Both the position numbers and the translations under genes were made by a program. Below the pieces are notes generated by a model, which was given only the letters and a program-made list of their open reading frames with translations, was not told the origin of the DNA and did no database searches. From NCBI GenBank assembly GCA_016931515.1, contig JAFGEQ010000005.1, positions 215,617 to 279,616 of the forward strand: a DNA stretch of 64,000 bases, in the 5' to 3' direction. Shown piece by piece: positions 60,986-64,000 of the stretch; position 1 is the first letter of the stretch; each line of letters starts with the position of its first letter. The stretch is from a candidate division CSSED10-310 bacterium. GTDB taxonomy: Bacteria; CSSED10-310.

Positions 60986-63013
60986 ATGACTCGTTCGAAT
61001 ACAACATCTATCAATCCATGGTTGCTTCTACCCGGATCGGTGCGAACCACCCTTCTGCTTGCCGCGTATCATGTCATCATTTTTTCGATATTCCGAGTGT
61101 TGTTTTACCTGGTGTTCAGAGGTGCCTCCGAGAATCCCCTGCATCCGGTCCCTTTCTTTGCCTGGTATCTTGGGTTCAAGTTTGATGTGCGTCTGGCAAT
61201 GCTCGTCAACCTGCCGTTTCTGGCTCTTTCCTGGATAAAATGGCTGAGTTACAACCGAGGCGGGATGGTCCGAACGATATGGCATGTATTTTATGCCTTA
61301 ATCGGTACCGGTCTTTTTCTCATGTATTTTGTCGATTTCGGTCATTTCGCGTATGTCCATTCACGGCTGAACAGCGAACTTCTCGATCAGATGGTGTCGC
61401 TGGGTGTCGCCCTGCAGATGGTATGGGAGAGTTACCCGGTTATCTGGGGATTATTCGGTCTCATGGTTCTCGTGTCATCATACACATGGATCGCAAAACG
61501 CATTCTGTCGATTCCATTCCAGCCTGTGAATCCAGCGGCGATAAGAGGAATTCGGACGAGCGTGACAATTGTGACGGTGCTGCTCATCCTGTTCGGAATA
61601 TATGGAAAATTCTCCTGGTATCCGCTCCGGTGGAGCGATGCGTTCTATTCTCCCGACGACTTCACATCAATGGTCGCTCTGAATCCGGTGTTGTATTTCA
61701 ACGATACATTGCCTCATCGTACCCGCGCATTTGATGAAACTGCCGTCAAGAAGCATTACGCCTTGATGGCAAAAATGCTGCAAGTGGATAATCCGGATCC
61801 GGAAACGTTGAATTTCAAACGCGTCCATCACTCGGCAAATCCTCCGGAAACACCTCCCAATATCATCCTGATTCATCTGGAATCGTTTGCCGGTTTTAAA
61901 ACCGGGATCATGGGAAACAATCTGGATGCAACCCCTTATTTTGACGATATGGCTCGCCGATCAGTGCTGTTCACGCATTTTTTCGTTACGAGACCGCCGA
62001 CCGCCCGGTCAATCTATGCGGCGTTGTTCGGAGTTCCCGATATATATCCCCATCGATCGGTCTCCAGAAACCCGAGTTTGATTCCCCAGCGAACCCTGAT
62101 AAATGCTCTGACCGGTTACCAGACGTTTTACTTTATCGGCGGCAGTGCGACGTGGGGTAACATCCGGGGCCTTCTGCATCATAACATACCGGGGTTGAGG
62201 ATTTACGAAGAGGGAGATTTCACGGCGGATCGGGTGGATGTGTGGGGCATATCGGATCTTGACCTGGTTCGGAAAGCCCACGACGTTTTTTCGGTTCAGC
62301 AAGAACCGTTTTTCGCGTTCATCCAGACATCGGGAAATCATCGCCCCTACAGTATTCCGGATGATTGTGGTAATTTTCAGGTGATTGATCTGGACGAAAC
62401 CACGGCAAAGGATAATGGTTTTGAGAGTGTCAAAGCGGTGAACGGGATGCGATTTATGGATTACTGCATTGGTGAGTGTATCCGCCTGGCATCGGGAGCT
62501 GATTACTTTGATAACACGATTTTCTGCATGTATGGCGATCACGGATCTCCATCGACAGCCGACAGCACCTACCAACGCCTGGGTCTGACCAGCAATCATG
62601 TGCCGATGGTGATCTATTCTCCCAGGTATTTTCCAACCGGGCAGATCATCGATATCACTGCCAGTTCTGTTGATCTGATGCCGACTCTGGTGGGTCTCGC
62701 GGGAAAATCCTATGTCAACTCAACAATGGGTCGGGATCTGCTTCAAACGCGCCCGCCGGATCTCCACTGCGGTTTCATCGATAACGGCCGGCGCATCGGC
62801 GTTGTTACAGATGATTATTTTCTACAATTGTTTCCCGGTGGCAGAACCTCTCTGCATGAATATCGGGCCGAGCACGGGTATGACGATGTGTCACCGGATC
62901 ATCCCGGAATAACGGCGGATCTGAAAACGCTGTGCGAAGCGATGTACAAATGTGCCCAGTACATGATGTACCATAACAGACCGGGGCCGGAAGAGATTGC
63001 CGCTGGTGGCTGA
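60986..63013 (+). CDS. LTA synthase-like sulfatase-fold phosphotransferase
   Basis: A 675-residue protein with five membrane helices in the first ~205 residues and a C-terminal extracytoplasmic sulfatase-fold domain. Metal and catalytic residues visible are Glu299 (ILIHLES), Thr339 (TRPPTARS, the nucleophile position) and the later YGDHGSP. It resembles LtaS/OpgB/phosphoglycerol transferases that add phosphoglycerol or phosphoethanolamine to a glycan or lipid at the outer face of the inner membrane. GGGAG lies upstream of the ATG. It stands between two blocks of palindromic repeats. Confidence 0.88.
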   Translation: MTRSNTTSINPWLLLPGSVRTTLLLAAYHVIIFSIFRVLFYLVFRGASENPLHPVPFFAWYLGFKFDVRLAMLVNLPFLALSWIKWLSYNRGGMVRTIWHVFYALIGTGLFLMYFVDFGHFAYVHSRLNSELLDQMVSLGVALQMVWESYPVIWGLFGLMVLVSSYTWIAKRILSIPFQPVNPAAIRGIRTSVTIVTVLLILFGIYGKFSWYPLRWSDAFYSPDDFTSMVALNPVLYFNDTLPHRTRAFDETAVKKHYALMAKMLQVDNPDPETLNFKRVHHSANPPETPPNIILIHLESFAGFKTGIMGNNLDATPYFDDMARRSVLFTHFFVTRPPTARSIYAALFGVPDIYPHRSVSRNPSLIPQRTLINALTGYQTFYFIGGSATWGNIRGLLHHNIPGLRIYEEGDFTADRVDVWGISDLDLVRKAHDVFSVQQEPFFAFIQTSGNHRPYSIPDDCGNFQVIDLDETTAKDNGFESVKAVNGMRFMDYCIGECIRLASGADYFDNTIFCMYGDHGSPSTADSTYQRLGLTSNHVPMVIYSPRYFPTGQIIDITASSVDLMPTLVGLAGKSYVNSTMGRDLLQTRPPDLHCGFIDNGRRIGVVTDDYFLQLFPGGRTSLHEYRAEHGYDDVSPDHPGITADLKTLCEAMYKCAQYMMYHNRPGPEEIAAGG

Positions 63014-63025
63014 TTCCCTGTCCTC

Positions 63026-63649
63026 TCAGGATTCGCTGTCAGAACCAGGGGTTATTTGATTTGAGGTCTGATCGGTGAAAGTGGAACGAGTTTGATATTG
63101 CCGCAGAAATATCCCTTTCGGTTTGTCGGCTGCAAAAGAGCTTCCTGCGATGATCAGCCGGGTCGCACTGACGGCGTCATTCACCGACCAGCCGAGATAT
63201 TCGATCCGGTACAGCGCTGTGAACAGTTCCGCTCGCCCGGTACCATGATAGCAGTGGACCAGTATCGGGTAGGATTCCGAATCGTCCGTAACCTCAAAGA
63301 ACTGCTTGATCGTTTCGGGCTTTGGTACCTGTTTCGACGGTATGTTTGCATGCCGTACACCCGCCTGCTGCAGCACATCCCGCTCCTGAAGGATTTCATT
63401 CCATTCTTCGGGATTCAGTTTGTTGCCTGTGCCGGGATTACGCAGATCGATGACGGTTTTGATCCGGTGTCGATCCAGGCATTTTTTCAGTGTTTTGGGT
63501 GGCATAACACCGGATTTATAGAATCGGTCTTTTTCCACTTCCTGGAAGCGACAGTCGATGTTGACTCGTTTGATGTACCAGGCACCGCTTGTAACAGCTA
63601 CAAGAACTAACAGTATGAGCCAGATACGGCGAATGCGCCTGCTGGTCAC
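63026..63649 (-). CDS. Membrane-anchored Cys-based (tyrosine/dual-specificity-like) phosphatase
   Basis: A 207-residue protein with an N-terminal membrane helix (about 9-26, IWLILLVLVAVTSGAWYI) and a phosphatase domain. It contains YKSGVMPPKTLKKCL, TVIDLRNP and the active-site loop VHCYHGTGRAEL, which is HCx5R. The start is GTG at 63649 with GGAGG 5 bases upstream; a frame open to 63754 is not supported. The domain probably faces the periplasm because few positive residues flank the C-terminal side of the helix, but topology is uncertain. The substrate could be protein, lipid or glycan phosphate. Confidence 0.82.
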   Translation of the reverse strand: MTSRRIRRIWLILLVLVAVTSGAWYIKRVNIDCRFQEVEKDRFYKSGVMPPKTLKKCLDRHRIKTVIDLRNPGTGNKLNPEEWNEILQERDVLQQAGVRHANIPSKQVPKPETIKQFFEVTDDSESYPILVHCYHGTGRAELFTALYRIEYLGWSVNDAVSATRLIIAGSSFAADKPKGIFLRQYQTRSTFTDQTSNQITPGSDSES

Positions 63650-63782
63650 GATGACCTCCTGAATCCTCAATTGTCCGCCAGGGTGCATCCCCGGCCCGGT
63701 AAAAAAATTATAGGCCATACGTTTCGGAATTGCACGTGATGGGTTCAAAATCATTATTGGTCAAGGGAATCATCATGACGCA

Positions 63783-63811
63783 GGATGGGCGAACCTCTTG
63801 TTCGCCCATCC
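63783..63811. repeat. Palindromic repeat, copy B
   Basis: A 12-bp perfect stem GGATGGGCGAAC/GTTCGCCCATCC with a five-base loop, preceded by ATCATCATGACGCA as in copy A. Confidence 0.7.
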
Positions 63812-63841
63812 GATCATTCATTGGGGAATGTCGTGACGCCT

Positions 63842-63870
63842 AATGGGTGGGGAAACCCCGGGCCACCATT
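63842..63870. repeat. Palindromic repeat, copy C
   Basis: AATGGGTGG pairs with CCACCATT with one bulged base around a GGAAACC core. It is preceded by GTGACGCCT and followed by ATCGAGAACCATCCG, which resembles the 3' flank of copy A. Confidence 0.55.
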
Positions 63871-64000
63871 CGACCATCGAGAACCATCCGGACGCAGAAG
63901 GGCACGGCGACCGCGCCCCTTGTATCTTAACAATTGTCAGGGATTTGCGATTGAGCGCCCCTTGAGTCACACTCGTTCGTAGCATAATCCGGATCCCTGA

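Larger units (their letters stand above)
63650..64000. other. Non-coding region with palindromic repeats
   Basis: No gene is seen in these 351 bases. They hold two palindromic repeats (63783-63811 and 63842-63870) and a third, imperfect G+C-rich hairpin at about 63896-63922. Confidence 0.6.

Overview
The window comes from the chromosome of a Gram-negative bacterium with a dense, operon-rich genome of about half G+C. Evidence for an outer membrane includes a TolC/MFP/RND efflux system, a TonB-ExbB-ExbD operon, a beta-barrel encoded with a multiheme cytochrome, HtrA, PssA/Psd phosphatidylethanolamine synthesis, and a large O-antigen-type surface polysaccharide locus. I cannot assign a phylum from the sequence. 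Temptin-like CxxCH domains joined to Thr/Pro linkers, together with Gld-type ABC genes, suggest an environmental lineage outside the well-studied proteobacteria. There are no transposases, integrases, phage genes or CRISPR arrays.

Layout. 1-1589: two metallopeptidase genes (an M48/Ste24 gene cut by the left edge, and a YgjP-type protein) downstream of an efflux operon. 1576-10676: tolC, membrane fusion protein and two RND permeases, one with a large central insertion. 10837-13088: exbB, two exbD genes and tonB with a clear terminator. 13186-15197: two oligopeptide-type ABC ATPases without their permeases. 15441-16447: promoter, a Lys/Ala/Pro-rich hypothetical gene, tRNA-Ala(GGC) and terminator.

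16468-21564 is the most striking part. A 23-heme c-type cytochrome, made of a diheme cap plus seven triheme repeats, is translationally coupled to a predicted outer-membrane beta-barrel. The pair is flanked by two secreted paralogues that each have one CxxCH, a temptin-like domain, a Thr/Pro linker and a shared C-terminal domain. I interpret this as a candidate porin-cytochrome electron conduit of unfamiliar composition.

21879-27439: an acetate-type symporter module (DUF485 protein, SSS symporter with an inserted soluble domain) followed by a Cache-PAS-CBS-DUF294 membrane sensor and a metallophosphoesterase. 27461-36353: a large AsmA-like anchored protein, an SGNH hydrolase, an unknown secreted/membrane protein, pssA and psd, a HAD phosphatase and a divergent M29-like protein that seems to lack most metal ligands. 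36464-42960: Gld-type ABC exporter (ATPase, permease, GldG, DUF4340) and an HtrA protease.

43059-60678: surface polysaccharide locus with an O-antigen ligase/polymerase, GT-C transferases, an asparagine-synthase-like amidotransferase, Wzx flippase, epimerase, UPF0104-type membrane protein, hexapeptide acyltransferase, DPM-like GT2, a WlbA/WlbB/WlbC-type diacetamido-uronic acid cassette and a UbiA prenyltransferase. 60678-64000: an LTA-synthase-like phosphotransferase and a Cys-based phosphatase, bracketed by related palindromic repeats. Several starts are non-ATG (TTG or GTG) with good Shine-Dalgarno sequences.
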